A DNA stretch of 64,000 nt, taken from Dokdonella immobilis. Lineage in GTDB: Bacteria > Pseudomonadota > Gammaproteobacteria > Xanthomonadales > Rhodanobacteraceae. Of the stretch, positions 1-9,368 are shown one piece after another. The notes beneath the pieces are model-generated. The model did no database searches. It was not told the DNA's origin and saw only the letters and a list, made by a program, of their open reading frames with translations. The stretch is from assembly GCF_900115085.1 (NCBI RefSeq), contig NZ_FOVF01000025.1, positions 1-64,000 of the forward strand, read 5' to 3'. Both the position numbers and the translations under genes were made by a program. The stretch's first letter is position 1. Each line of letters opens with the position of its first letter.

Positions 1-51
1 CCGCTTCCTACAACGAAGCGGCAACGCGAGGTCGGTGGTCGAAGCCCGCGC
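1..51. repeat. Dispersed repeat, copy 1
   Basis: This stretch recurs almost unchanged at 135-185, so the two copies lie 134 bp apart. It contains a small palindrome (CCGCTTC...GAAGCGG). The copy runs off the left edge of the window, so the full unit cannot be seen. It lies outside any gene, just downstream of the response regulator ending at 240. Confidence 0.7.
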
Positions 52-118
52 CGCACTTCGCACGCTCATCTTGGGAGGAGCCTTCAGGCTCGACGCTCTT
101 CGACGTCGTGCGAGAAAA

Positions 119-185
119 AGCATCGCGGCTGAAGCCGCTTCCTACAACGAAGCGGCAACGCGAGGTCGGTGGTCGAATCCCGCGC
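119..185. repeat. Dispersed repeat, copy 2, with REP-like palindrome
   Basis: Positions 135-185 repeat 1-51 with about one mismatch. Just before it, 124-138 reads GCGGCTGAAGCCGC, a near-perfect palindrome that resembles intergenic REP-type repeats I recall from Xanthomonadales and pseudomonads. The area sits downstream of the minus-strand response regulator and could act as a transcript 3' end. That role is inference. Confidence 0.6.
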
Positions 186-239
186 ACCTGGTTTTCCGGC
201 CTTCGAATACGAGCCTCCCAACAGGCCCGAAACAGCATG

Positions 240-896
240 CTACTGCGGCGGACGCTGCTTCATCCCGCTCTTCCAGGCATACACGGCGGCTTGGGTGCGG
301 TCGCTGACGTTGAGCTTGCCGAGCACGTTGCTGACGTGGGTCTTGACGGTCTTTTCGCCGATGCCGAGGCGTTCGGCGATCATCTGGTTGCTCAGCCCTT
401 CGGCCACGAGGGTCAGGGTCTCGCGCTCGCGCTGGCTCAGCGACTCGAGCACGCCGCTGCCCGGTTCGACGCCGCGCCGCAATGCATCCATCAGGCGCGC
501 GGCGATGCGCTGGTGCAGCACCGCTTCGCCCTTGGCGGCCTTGCGCAAGGCATCGGCCAGGGCGTCCGCATCGACATCCTTGAGCAGGCAGGACAGCGCG
601 CCGGCCTGGATCGCCGAAACGATCTGCTGGACATCCTCGAACGAGGTCAGCAGGACGACCTGGGTGCCCGGGCTGGTCGCGCGGATGGCGCGCGTGGCTT
701 CGATGCCGCCGCCTGGCATGACCAGATCGACCAGGGCGATGTCGGGCTTCTGGCGGCTGCACTGTTCGACGGCCGTCGCCGAGTCGTTGGCTTCGCCGAC
801 GATGGAAAGGTCCGCATGCGTCTCGAGGAAGGCACGGATGCCCTGACGGACCAGGTCGTGGTCATCGGCAATGACGATACGGATGGGTTTGCTCAT
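240..896 (-). CDS. NarL/FixJ-family response regulator (LuxR-type HTH)
   Basis: A 218-aa two-component response regulator. The N-terminal receiver domain (about 1-120) shows the acidic pair D11/D12, the likely phosphoacceptor D57 in LVDLVMPGG, and the conserved Lys in CLLKD. The C-terminal LuxR-type helix-turn-helix (about 150-215) has the signature LSQRERETL...IGEKTVKTHVSN. Length is normal for the family. The ATG overlaps the stop of the upstream histidine kinase by 4 bp (ATGA), so the two are translationally coupled and form a cognate pair. It is expected to act as a DNA-binding transcription factor in the cytoplasm. Its regulon and stimulus cannot be read from the sequence. Confidence 0.93.
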   Translation of the reverse strand: MSKPIRIVIADDHDLVRQGIRAFLETHADLSIVGEANDSATAVEQCSRQKPDIALVDLVMPGGGIEATRAIRATSPGTQVVLLTSFEDVQQIVSAIQAGALSCLLKDVDADALADALRKAAKGEAVLHQRIAARLMDALRRGVEPGSGVLESLSQRERETLTLVAEGLSNQMIAERLGIGEKTVKTHVSNVLGKLNVSDRTQAAVYAWKSGMKQRPPQ

Positions 897-2347
897 CTCG
901 GTTCCTCGATCCTGAAGCTGACGGTCACGCGCGCGCCCCGTCCGGGACTGCTTTCGAAGTCGAAGCGTCCACCGGGCAGGGCCTCGACGCGTTCGCGCAT
1001 ATTGCGCAGGCCCATGCCGCCGCCGGATTCGTCGGACGCGCCGTGCCCATTATCCGCGATGACGAGGCTGACGCGTTCCGCCGTGCGGCGGAGGCTGAGG
1101 TCCACGTGCTGGGCGCCGCTGTGGCGCAGCACGTTCGACAGCGCTTCGTCGACGACGCGCAGCAGCGAGTCCTCATCTGCCGGTGCCAGCGACGGGATGT
1201 CGTCGATGGCGAAACCGAGGCTTGCACCACTGGTGTGGGCCCAGTCGTTGGCGCGCATGCGCACGCGCTCGGCAAACGGCAGCTCGGCATCCGATGCACG
1301 CATTTCGTCGAGGATCTGGCCGAGTTCCTGCTGGATCTGCTGGGTCAGGCGTTGCGCCGGCTCCAGCCGGGAGCCGCCCGCACTGTCGCCGAGCATGCGT
1401 CGCACCGTCGCCAGTTGCAGGTTCAGAGCGAACGCCTTTTGCTTGACCGTGTCGTGCAGGTCCCGGGCCAGGCGCTGGCGCTCGGCCAGGGTCGCCAGCT
1501 GCGCGCGGGATCGCAGCAGGCTCCTGAGGTCGAGGGCCATGCCATCGAGCATCCGCGACAGACCGCCGATTTCATCACCCGAGCGGTCATCGATGCGATT
1601 GGAGAAATCGCCGCGGCTCCAGGCGGTCGCGGCGCGCGCAATGTGGCTCAGTCGCCGGGTGACCCAGGCGGCGAGGAAGATCGACGAGGCCAGTCCGAAC
1701 ACGATCAGGAAGGCAAACACGGTCGGCGACTCGAAACTCGTATCGAACAGCAGGTGTCGCCAGGGCGACGGCACGCGAAGCTCGATGAACAGGAACTCGC
1801 CGGTTTGCCCGGCCGCACCCTCGAGCGGAACGAGGACGCGCTGGATCGTGTACGAATCGCTGCTGCCGGACAGCTCGATGGCCGAACGATCCCGGGCCTG
1901 TCGGGCACGGGCGACTTCGTCACGGGTCGGCAGATCGAGCAGCCAGTTCGCGTCGCCGCCGGATTGCGCGAGAACCCGAGAGTCGGCGCCGACGATGGCC
2001 GCGCCGAGCGGTACTTCGGTCAATTCGAGGAGCACGTAGGACTCGTCCGGCGTCAACCCGCCATGCGGCTGCTGCAGGCGCAGGATCCAGGCGTCCAGCC
2101 AGAGCTGCAAAGCGGTCGTATCCTCCGTGCCGGTGCCGCGCAGGTGCGGCCAGAGGCCGCTCAACTCCCGCGCACCGCGCTGCGCCGCATGATCCAGGCT
2201 GCTGGCGCGGACGCCGCTCGTGAAGCGCTGGAACTCATAGATGAGGATCGCCGATTCGACCACGATGAGGGTCGGCAGCGAGAGCAGCACATAGAACAAC
2301 GCCAGCTTCGACACGAGGCCGCGCAAGCGCGGTCGGAACACGGTCAT
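893..2347 (-). CDS. NarX/DesK-type membrane sensor histidine kinase
   Basis: A 484-aa inner-membrane sensor kinase. Two membrane helices (about 13-35 and 209-229) flank a periplasmic sensing region of about 170 residues with no recognised fold. They are followed by a HAMP linker (about 230-280), a HisKA_3 dimerisation helix with phosphoacceptor H298 in RLARDLHDTVKQ, and a HATPase_c domain with N-box EALSNVLRHSG and glycine boxes DNGHG and GMGLRNMRERV. The open frame extends upstream, but those residues lie antisense to nudE. I therefore start at the ATG at 2347, directly before the first helix. It is followed with 4-bp overlap by the response regulator. The ligand is unknown. Confidence 0.9.
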   Translation of the reverse strand: MTVFRPRLRGLVSKLALFYVLLSLPTLIVVESAILIYEFQRFTSGVRASSLDHAAQRGARELSGLWPHLRGTGTEDTTALQLWLDAWILRLQQPHGGLTPDESYVLLELTEVPLGAAIVGADSRVLAQSGGDANWLLDLPTRDEVARARQARDRSAIELSGSSDSYTIQRVLVPLEGAAGQTGEFLFIELRVPSPWRHLLFDTSFESPTVFAFLIVFGLASSIFLAAWVTRRLSHIARAATAWSRGDFSNRIDDRSGDEIGGLSRMLDGMALDLRSLLRSRAQLATLAERQRLARDLHDTVKQKAFALNLQLATVRRMLGDSAGGSRLEPAQRLTQQIQQELGQILDEMRASDAELPFAERVRMRANDWAHTSGASLGFAIDDIPSLAPADEDSLLRVVDEALSNVLRHSGAQHVDLSLRRTAERVSLVIADNGHGASDESGGGMGLRNMRERVEALPGGRFDFESSPGRGARVTVSFRIEEPR

Positions 2348-2521
2348 GGCATCCGGATCCACCGAGCGGATGTCCAAGCATACCTGCCGCCGGCAGTCCG
2401 GTGCGCGGAATCGGCATCGTCCTGCCAGGCCTGCGCGATTTCGACCCGTTCCTGCCCCGGGGTCGATGCATCGCGCTGAGGCCCTGCATGCCCTTGCCGC
2501 TGCGTGCGGCGCGCATGCGGT

Positions 2522-2527
2522 TACAAT
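2522..2527 (+). promoter_or_regulatory. Candidate -10 box (TACAAT) for nudE-cysQ
   Basis: TACAAT ends 6 nt before the nudE ATG at 2534, so the transcript would begin at or next to the start codon. There is no Shine-Dalgarno sequence between them. No convincing -35 hexamer is visible at normal spacing. If real, nudE mRNA would be leaderless. Confidence 0.4.
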
Positions 2528-2533
2528 TCGCCG

Positions 2534-3097
2534 ATGCGCAAGAAATCTCCTACGATCCTGGCCCGGCGCCTGGTCGAACAAAGCCGGTTCCTCAAGGCCG
2601 AACAGATCGACCTGGAATTCTCCAACGGAGAACGTCGCACGCACGAGCGCCTGCGGACTACGGGATTCGGCGCCGTGATCATGGTGCCGATGCTCGATGA
2701 AGACACCGTGCTGCTCGTCCGCGAATACGCCACGGGCATCGAGAGCTACGAGCTTGGCCTGCCCAAGGGCCGCCTCGACCGCGATGAGACGGTGGCCCAG
2801 GGAGCCGATCGCGAACTGAAGGAAGAAATCGGCTATGGCGCCCGCGAACTGCACATCCTGGCCACGCTGTCGCTGTCGCCGACCTACATGAGCGCGATGA
2901 CCCATGTCGTGCTGGCGCGCGATCTCTATCCGGAGCGCCTGCAGGGTGACGAGCCCGAGGAACTCGAGGTCGTGCCATGGAAGCTGAGCGAACTGCATAC
3001 CCTGCTGCTGGAGCCTGAAGTCAGCGAAGGTCGATCGATCGCCGCGCTCTTCATCGCCCGCGAGTTTCTCGCCGGCCGCTACCGGCCGAGCGCATGA
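2534..3097 (+). CDS. nudE: ADP compounds hydrolase NudE (Nudix)
   Basis: A 187-aa Nudix hydrolase expected to cleave ADP-linked compounds (ADP-ribose, NADH, Ap3A type substrates) in the cytoplasm. The full Nudix box is present: G, five residues, E, seven residues, then RELKEEIGY, with the divalent-metal-binding glutamates intact. An upstream in-frame ATG (2504) would add ten residues with no ribosome-binding site, so I prefer 2534. The stop overlaps the cysQ start by 4 bp (ATGA). Pairing with cysQ suggests joint clean-up of adenine nucleotide by-products. It is divergent from the sensor kinase. Confidence 0.9.
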   Translation: MRKKSPTILARRLVEQSRFLKAEQIDLEFSNGERRTHERLRTTGFGAVIMVPMLDEDTVLLVREYATGIESYELGLPKGRLDRDETVAQGADRELKEEIGYGARELHILATLSLSPTYMSAMTHVVLARDLYPERLQGDEPEELEVVPWKLSELHTLLLEPEVSEGRSIAALFIAREFLAGRYRPSA

Positions 3098-3900
3098 ACC
3101 TCGAATCGCTGATCCCGACCCTGCGCAGCATCACGCTCGATGCCGCCGCTGCCATCCTTGCGGTCTACGGAGAAGACTTCGACGTCGGGCGCAAGACCGA
3201 TCGATCGCCACTGACAGAAGCCGACCTGGCTGCGCATCGGGTCATCGTCGACGGCTTGCGCCGGCTCACGCCCGAGCTGCCGATCCTGTCCGAGGAATCC
3301 GCCGCCATAGCCTGGAGCGAGCGCCGCACCTGGAGCCGCTACTGGCTGGTCGACCCGCTCGACGGTACCCGGGAATTCGTCAAGCGCAACGGTGAGTTCA
3401 CGGTCAATATCGCGCTGATCGACGGCGATCGTACGGTGCTCGGCATGGTGCAGGCGCCGGTGACTGGCGAATTCGCCTGGGCCTGGCAGGGCGGCGGCGC
3501 CTGGATGGCCGGACCCGATGAACGGCCGAGATCCTGCCGGACCCGTAGGCGGCGCGAGACCCTCGTGGTCGCCGGCAGCCGCTCGCATGGCGATCCGCGC
3601 CTCGCCGGCATGCTCGAGCGGGTCGGGTCCTACGAATTGACGCCGCTCGGATCATCCCTCAAGTTCCTGCGAATCGCCTCTGGCGAGGCCGACCTGTACG
3701 TGCGCCTCGGGCCGACCTCGGAGTGGGACACGGCCGCGGCGCAGTGTGTGCTCGAGGAGGCCGGCGGCGCCGTCATCGATCTCCATGGCCAGCCGCTGCG
3801 CTACAACCGCAAGGACTCCCTGCTCAACCCGGAATTCATCGCCTGCGGAGATCCGGACCAGGACTGGACGCGCGTCCTGGGCACGCTGCCGGCCGGGTAG
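3094..3900 (+). CDS. cysQ: 3'(2'),5'-bisphosphate nucleotidase CysQ
   Basis: A 268-aa member of the inositol-monophosphatase-like, Mg-dependent, Li-sensitive phosphatase family. It removes the 3' phosphate of PAP/PAPS during sulfate assimilation. Visible motifs are the E of LSEES, the metal-binding DPLDGTREF and the C-terminal WDTAAAQCVLEEAGG. Length fits the family (about 245-275). It is translationally coupled to nudE through ATGA. Confidence 0.92.
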   Translation: MNLESLIPTLRSITLDAAAAILAVYGEDFDVGRKTDRSPLTEADLAAHRVIVDGLRRLTPELPILSEESAAIAWSERRTWSRYWLVDPLDGTREFVKRNGEFTVNIALIDGDRTVLGMVQAPVTGEFAWAWQGGGAWMAGPDERPRSCRTRRRRETLVVAGSRSHGDPRLAGMLERVGSYELTPLGSSLKFLRIASGEADLYVRLGPTSEWDTAAAQCVLEEAGGAVIDLHGQPLRYNRKDSLLNPEFIACGDPDQDWTRVLGTLPAG

Positions 3901-4320
3901 AACGCCCTCGCGGGCGCTCCCGTTCGCCGCCCATCCCCGCCTGGCGTGCTTCATGCCGGCTGATCGTCGTCGGAGCGCATGGTGGTTCCGGCAGGCCTGG
4001 AGAGCGGGCCATACTGCGGGGTGACAGGGCTCCGGCAGCGATCCCGTCGCCGTATCGGCTTGGGCCTGCCGATCTGCGCTTGGCAAATGAGGCTGCCCTG
4101 GAACGACCATGCAAATGCACCCGCCCAACGCCATTGAGCATCGCCCGTCACTGCCGCCGAACGGTGGCGGAATGAGCTGTCTGCGCGCCGGCCGACTGTT
4201 CGCTGGCGCCCGTTTCGAGCCGTGCCGCGAAATGGCCGTCGGCGGGGCGCGCCCCGGCCTGGCCTGCAGACACGGTTCCGAGGTCGCCCGAGCGTCTTTC
4301 GCCGCCCTCGTCGTTGCCTG
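3901..4320. other. Intergenic stretch, no gene seen
   Basis: About 420 bp between cysQ and the LytS-type kinase. The short open frames here have no recognisable domain or good start. I see no clear terminator, tRNA or repeat. It presumably contains the promoter of the kinase-regulator pair. Confidence 0.5.
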
Positions 4321-5400
4321 ATGGCCGCGCAGGAATCCGCAAGCCGCCCCCACCAGCCGCCGCTGTTCGGCTGGCGTCGTGTGCGCTATCCGTTTGCCGT
4401 AGCGCTGCTCTTCGGTCTGCTGCTGGCCCCGGGCTGGAAGGCATCCTACGCGGTGTTGTTCGGGCGCCTGCTCTTCATCGCCGCCATGGGCGTGCTCGTG
4501 TTCGGCCTGTTCGAGCGCAAGCCCAGGCGCCTGCCGCGCTGGCTCGCGCGCTGGGTCCTGCAGGTGCTCGCGGTCGCCATCGTCATGCCGATCGCGGCCT
4601 GGGTCGCCTATCGCCTGACCACGCTCGGCAATCCGCTGCCGTTCTGGGAGGACAAGGACCGCCTCGAAGGGTTCGCCACGATGAGCATCCTCGGCCTGTT
4701 GCTGGCGCCGTGGATGGCGGTCTCGGCGCTGGTCGGGCAGATCAGCGGCGCGGCCCAGAAGCAGGCGCTGGCGTTCGAGCTCGAACGCAGCAAGCTCGAG
4801 CGCAAGGCCATCGATACGCGCTTGCGCCTGCTGCAGGCCCAGGTCGAGCCGCACTTCCTCTTCAACACACTGGCCAACGTGCGCGAGCTGGTGGATTCGG
4901 GATCGGGCCAGGCTTCGACCGTGCTCGGCAGCCTGATCGCCTATCTGCGTGCCGCGGTGCCGCGCTTGCAGAAGTCGACCACGACGATCCACGAGGAACT
5001 GGACCTGGTCCGCGCCTACCTCGAGATCATGCACATGCGCATTCCGGATCGATTGCAGTACTCCCTGCATGCGGACGCTGACGCGGAGCCCCTGGACTGC
5101 CCGCCCATGGCCTTGCTGACCCTGGTCGAAAACGCCGTACGTCACGGCATCGATCCGAGCGAAAAAGGCGGCCGCATCGACGTCCGCGTCGAAACGGATG
5201 GCATTCGCTGCAGGGTTCGCGTCGTCGACACCGGCGCCGGATTGTGGCAACCGGCCGGCGCTGCCGGCACCGGGCTGGCGACCCTGCGCGAACGCCTGCA
5301 GCTGATGTTCGGCGAAGCGGCCCGTCTCGAGCTGGTCCGCATCGCGCCGCACGGTGTCTCGGCCGAGCTGGATTTCCCCGCGGCCCGGAGCGACGAATGA
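4321..5400 (+). CDS. LytS/AlgZ-type sensor histidine kinase
   Basis: A 359-aa integral-membrane kinase. About four membrane helices lie in residues 22-140. They are followed by the His_kinase domain, whose hallmark QVEPHFLFNTL carries the phosphoacceptor H178, and a HATPase_c domain with LVENAVRHGI and a glycine-rich GTGLATLRERL lid. There is no large periplasmic sensing domain, so it probably senses the membrane or an in-membrane partner. Start chosen at ATG 4321; a longer frame back to 4222 reads as basic, low-complexity sequence. The stop overlaps the next start by 3 bp, pairing it with the LytTR regulator, as in AlgZ/AlgR and YpdA/YpdB pairs. Confidence 0.9.
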   Translation: MAAQESASRPHQPPLFGWRRVRYPFAVALLFGLLLAPGWKASYAVLFGRLLFIAAMGVLVFGLFERKPRRLPRWLARWVLQVLAVAIVMPIAAWVAYRLTTLGNPLPFWEDKDRLEGFATMSILGLLLAPWMAVSALVGQISGAAQKQALAFELERSKLERKAIDTRLRLLQAQVEPHFLFNTLANVRELVDSGSGQASTVLGSLIAYLRAAVPRLQKSTTTIHEELDLVRAYLEIMHMRIPDRLQYSLHADADAEPLDCPPMALLTLVENAVRHGIDPSEKGGRIDVRVETDGIRCRVRVVDTGAGLWQPAGAAGTGLATLRERLQLMFGEAARLELVRIAPHGVSAELDFPAARSDE

Positions 5401-6182
5401 AGCGCCCGCTCCCGACCGCCCTGATCGCCGATGACGAACCGCTGTTGCGCAAGTCGCTGCGCCGACTGCTGGCCGAGGCCTGGCCTGAACTCGAGGTGGT
5501 TGCCGAGGCGCGCAATGGTCGCGAGGCGGTCGAGAAGTTCGAGGCACTGCAACCGGACGTCTGCCTTCTCGACGTGCAGATGCCCGGACTTTCCGGCGTG
5601 GATGCAGCGCGCTACATCGGTCGACGCGCCCATCTCGTGTTCGTGACGGCGTTCAGCCAATACGCGGTCGAGGCATTCGAACGCGGCGCACTCGACTACC
5701 TGGTCAAGCCGGTCGAGCCGGCGCGTCTGGCCGAGACGGTGGCGCGCCTGAAGGAACGGCTGGGCACGGCGCAACCGGCGGCCGATACCGATGCGCTGAT
5801 CGAGCAACTGGCGGCGCGCCTGAGCCGCAGCGCGGCCCCTGCACCGCTGCGCTGGATCCGCGCCTCGGTCGGATCCATCGTGCGCCTGATCCCGGTAGAC
5901 GAGATCGACTATTTGCGCTCCGACGAAAAATACACGCGGATCGCCTGGCACGGCGACGAGGGTCGGCCCGGCGAAGCGCTTATCCGCACGCCGCTCAAGG
6001 AACTGGTCGGCCAGCTCGACCCGGTCCACTTCATCCAGGTCCACCGCGCCGTGGTCGTCAATCTGCGCGCCATCAGCCACGTCACGCGCGGTGACAACGA
6101 GACGGCGAGCATCCATCTCAGGGAACGCAGCGAGGTCCTGCCGGTCAGTCGTCGCTATCTGCACCACTTCCGGCAGATGTAG
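5397..6182 (+). CDS. LytTR-family response regulator (AlgR-like)
   Basis: A 261-aa regulator. The receiver domain has DDE at residues 12-14, phosphoacceptor D59 in LLDVQMPG, and the Thr/Lys switch residues in VTAFSQYAV and YLVKP. A linker of about 25 residues leads to a LytTR DNA-binding domain (about 150-258) with the conserved ...IDYLRSDEKYTRI and HRAVVVNLRAI segments. It overlaps the cognate kinase gene, so the two are co-translated. AlgR-like regulators in this order often control virulence, pili or exopolysaccharide; here that is only an analogy. Confidence 0.9.
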   Translation: MKRPLPTALIADDEPLLRKSLRRLLAEAWPELEVVAEARNGREAVEKFEALQPDVCLLDVQMPGLSGVDAARYIGRRAHLVFVTAFSQYAVEAFERGALDYLVKPVEPARLAETVARLKERLGTAQPAADTDALIEQLAARLSRSAAPAPLRWIRASVGSIVRLIPVDEIDYLRSDEKYTRIAWHGDEGRPGEALIRTPLKELVGQLDPVHFIQVHRAVVVNLRAISHVTRGDNETASIHLRERSEVLPVSRRYLHHFRQM

Positions 6183-6704
6183 GCGCGACGCCGAAGTCAT
6201 GGCATCCAGGCCGCGCCGGACCGTGCCAGAAGTGGCCGGATAACCCAAATTCTGTCGATCAGCCGGGATCGGGAATAGGCGTCCATCGGGCATTGCCGGT
6301 GCCCGGGGCGAAACCACACCCGGCCCGGCGCTGCGGTCCCTGGGCGGCGCGAGGCCTTGCCGGGGTTCATTTGGGCCAACCTCGCGCCCGACCGGTGCAG
6401 GCGGGACGGCACGATTGCGCCAGCCCCGCCGAAACCGGGCATGAAACATGCATCCTCAACCCGCCCTGACCCGGCGGGAGACCCCGGGTCGGCGTGGCCA
6501 GGGAGTTGGCGTGCCTGGATTCCGCGAAGGCGGAGCAGGGGCATCGAAGACATGATCGGCAGCAGGGTGGCGTCATTGGCCCGGGGGACGATCAAACGCG
6601 AGCCTCTGGCGCATCCGCGACCGGATCGGCACCGTCTGACCCCCAGGTTCCGCTCCGCGGTCGACCAGCCCAAGCGTGGTTCGATCCCCTGGAGTGCGGT
6701 ACCG
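6183..6704. other. Intergenic stretch, no gene seen
   Basis: About 520 bp before the GGDEF/EAL gene. A minus-strand open frame spans it, but its composition is that of a shadow frame (Arg/Pro/Gly-rich, no domain). No terminator with a T-run, repeat or RNA gene is evident. It likely holds the promoter of the downstream gene. Confidence 0.5.
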
Positions 6705-9296
6705 ATGAAAATGATCCTGCTCGCAGATACTTCGCAGACGCGGCGCCGCGCGCTTTCCGCCGCGCTTAGCAACGCCGGTTTCGGCGTCACTGCTGTCGAC
6801 GGACTTTCCGAGGCCTACGAGGCGCTGATGCGGGCGCGCATCGGCCACGGCAACCTCGATGCCGTGGTCCTCGGCTGGCCAGAGTACTCGGAAGGCGTGG
6901 CCGAGGATGTGTTCGGCCTGCTCCATGGCGAGCGATTCGAACATCTGCCAGTGCTGGTGATGGCCGATTCGAGCAATGCGAATGCGGTCAACTGGCGCAT
7001 GTCGCGACCACGCACCGCGCTGACGTTCTGGTCCGAATACCTCGAGGCGCCGAGCGCGATCAGCCATCTGCTGCGGCCGGACCAGAGCATCGAGCCGGCC
7101 CGCAGCGCCCACGACCAGCAGATCAGGATCCTCCTGGTCGACGATTCGGCCACCGTGCGTGCGGGCTATTCGAAGCTGCTGCAGAAGCACGGTTACCAGG
7201 TCGAAACCGCCGAGAGCGTGGCCGAAGGCTGGCAGAAGGTCACCGCGAACAGCTACGACATCGCCATCATCGACTATCTGATGCCGGTGCAGAACGGCAC
7301 CGCGCTGATCACGATGATCCGCAACAATCCCGAAACCCAGCACATCCTCACGGCAACGATCACCGGTACCTACTCCGATGCGGTGATCGCCGAATCGCTG
7401 GCCTGCGGCGCGCTGGAATGCCTGTTCAAGAGCGAATCGAAGGAGCTTTTGCTGGCCAGGCTGGCCTCGCTGGCGCGCACGATCAACGACCAGAAGGCAA
7501 TCGACAAGGAGCGCCGCCGCCTGCAGGACATCCTTTCGTCGGTCGGCGAGGGCGTCTATGGTGTCGACGCGGAGGGCGTCATCCAGTTCGTCAATCCGGC
7601 CGCGCTTGAATTGCTCGGCTACAGCGATCCCTCGGAGCTCGTCGGCCAGTGCGCCTTCCACGCCTTCCACTATGCCGACGAAGACGGCCAGCCGATGCAG
7701 CGCGGCGCGTCCTACCTCAACTCCTGCTACGCCAACGGCAGCCAGGTCTCGGCCTGGCAAACGCGGTTCTGGACCTCGAGCAAGCGCGGTATACCGGTCG
7801 AATGCAATATCCATCCATTGCGCCTGGATTCCGAACTGAGCGGCTCGGTCGTTGCCTTCCGCGACATCTCCGAGCGCCGCGCCCTCGAGCAGGAGCTGCG
7901 CTGGCAGGCTGAACACGACAGCCTGACCAAGCTGCACGACCGTGGCTGGTTCGAATCCCAGCTCGAGCAGGAATGCAGCAGGGTCCGGCGCACCGGCCAG
8001 ATTTCCCTGCTCCTGTTCATCGATCTCGATCGTTTCAAGTACATCAACGATACCGCCGGGCATGCGGCCGGCGACCGCCTGCTGGTCGAGGTCAGCCAGC
8101 GCCTCAAGTCGCGATTGCGCGGCAGCGATTCACTGGCCCGCATGGGCGGCGATGAATTCGCGGTGCTGCTCAGCAACGTTGGCAACGGCGATCTGATGAC
8201 CCTGGCCGAGGGTTTCCGGCGCGTGCTGACCGCCATGCCGTTCACCTACGGCGGCAAGGGCTACCGCATCACCCTGTCGATCGGCTGCGCGAAGATCGAC
8301 CAGGCCACGCACTCGCCGGGCGAGGCCATGGCCTTTGCCGACATCGCCTGCCACATGGCCAAGCGTTCCGGCCGCAACCAGTGCCAGCTCTACTCCCCGG
8401 AGACCGGTCGCCGCGCCGCACTGGACGTCGATCTAGGCTGGTCGGTGCGCCTCGAGGAGGCCTTGCGCACGGACCGTTTCGTGCTCTGCTACCAGCCCAT
8501 CGTGCCACTCAAGGGCATGGAGAACGACAAGGCTGACGGCAGGAACAGCAAGGACATCTGGCTCCGCCAGCTCGAGCGCAATCCTTACGAGGAGGCATTG
8601 TTCGAGGTGCTGGTGCGCCTGCGCGACGGCCAGGGCGAACTGATCTCGCCGCATGCGTTCCTGCCTGCCGCCGAGCGTTTCGGCCTGATGCAGGACATCG
8701 ACTACTGGGTGATCGACCATGCCTTGAAGGCGCTGCGCGAGGCGCGCGAAAGTCCGCGGCCGATCGCCCTGACCCTCAACATCTCCGCGCAGACGCTGGA
8801 AAAGGGAGGCCTCGCCGCGTACGTGACCGCGAAGATCGTCGAGTACGACATCAATCCCGCGGCCCTGGTCCTCGAGATCTCCGAGTCACACTCCATCGAC
8901 GATATCGAGAACGCCCGGCGCCAGCTCGGCGAGTTGCGCGCGCTCGGGTGCCGGATCGCGGTCGATGGCTTTGGTACCGGTTTCTCCACCTTCGTGCACC
9001 TCAGGCAGATCGAAGCCGACCTGCTCAAGATCGACGGCTCCCTGAGCCAGGGCCTGCCGGTCGACGACCTGAACCGCACCATCATTTCCGCATTGGCCTC
9101 GATCGCCGGCAGCGCCGGCAAGAAGACCGTCGCCGAGTGCGTCGAGGATTTTTCTATGCTGCGCACACTCTACGAATGCGGCGTGGACATGGCCCAGGGG
9201 TTCTTCGTCGGTGTGCCGCGCCTGCACCTGCCGCGGACCCTGCCCACCTTTGGTACGACCCTGTTCGAGGAACAGCCGGTGGTGACGGGAACCTGA
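6705..9296 (+). CDS. REC-REC-PAS-GGDEF-EAL cyclic-di-GMP signalling protein
   Basis: An 863-aa cytoplasmic protein. The first receiver-like domain (about 1-125) is degenerate: the phosphoacceptor position reads LGWPE instead of Asp. The second receiver (about 140-255) is intact, with VDDSATVR and IIDYLMP. A PAS domain (about 270-390) is followed by GGDEF (about 400-560) with the active motif RMGGDEF and an inhibitory RxxD site (RGSD) five residues before it. The EAL domain starts near 575. It keeps the catalytic Glu as EVLVR and the Lys of LLKID, but reads VDGFGTG for the usual DDFGTG and has an insertion near GMENDKADG. Net activity is probably diguanylate cyclase. Start at ATG 6705; the longer frame upstream is not protein-like. 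Confidence 0.9.
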   Translation: MKMILLADTSQTRRRALSAALSNAGFGVTAVDGLSEAYEALMRARIGHGNLDAVVLGWPEYSEGVAEDVFGLLHGERFEHLPVLVMADSSNANAVNWRMSRPRTALTFWSEYLEAPSAISHLLRPDQSIEPARSAHDQQIRILLVDDSATVRAGYSKLLQKHGYQVETAESVAEGWQKVTANSYDIAIIDYLMPVQNGTALITMIRNNPETQHILTATITGTYSDAVIAESLACGALECLFKSESKELLLARLASLARTINDQKAIDKERRRLQDILSSVGEGVYGVDAEGVIQFVNPAALELLGYSDPSELVGQCAFHAFHYADEDGQPMQRGASYLNSCYANGSQVSAWQTRFWTSSKRGIPVECNIHPLRLDSELSGSVVAFRDISERRALEQELRWQAEHDSLTKLHDRGWFESQLEQECSRVRRTGQISLLLFIDLDRFKYINDTAGHAAGDRLLVEVSQRLKSRLRGSDSLARMGGDEFAVLLSNVGNGDLMTLAEGFRRVLTAMPFTYGGKGYRITLSIGCAKIDQATHSPGEAMAFADIACHMAKRSGRNQCQLYSPETGRRAALDVDLGWSVRLEEALRTDRFVLCYQPIVPLKGMENDKADGRNSKDIWLRQLERNPYEEALFEVLVRLRDGQGELISPHAFLPAAERFGLMQDIDYWVIDHALKALREARESPRPIALTLNISAQTLEKGGLAAYVTAKIVEYDINPAALVLEISESHSIDDIENARRQLGELRALGCRIAVDGFGTGFSTFVHLRQIEADLLKIDGSLSQGLPVDDLNRTIISALASIAGSAGKKTVAECVEDFSMLRTLYECGVDMAQGFFVGVPRLHLPRTLPTFGTTLFEEQPVVTGT

Positions 9297-9305
9297 GCTT
9301 GCCGC

Positions 9306-9339
9306 GGCAGGGCGGAATGCTTCGCCTTGCCTGTTTTTT
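9306..9339 (+). terminator. Rho-independent terminator after GGDEF/EAL gene
   Basis: Arms 9306-9314 and 9323-9331 pair over 9 bp (one G-U) around an 8-nt loop and are followed by TGTTTTTT. It lies 10 nt after the stop at 9296. It also sits just past the 3' end of the convergent MFS gene. Confidence 0.85.
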
Positions 9340-9368
9340 CCAGCCAGTGGAATCGTGATCGCTGGCGC

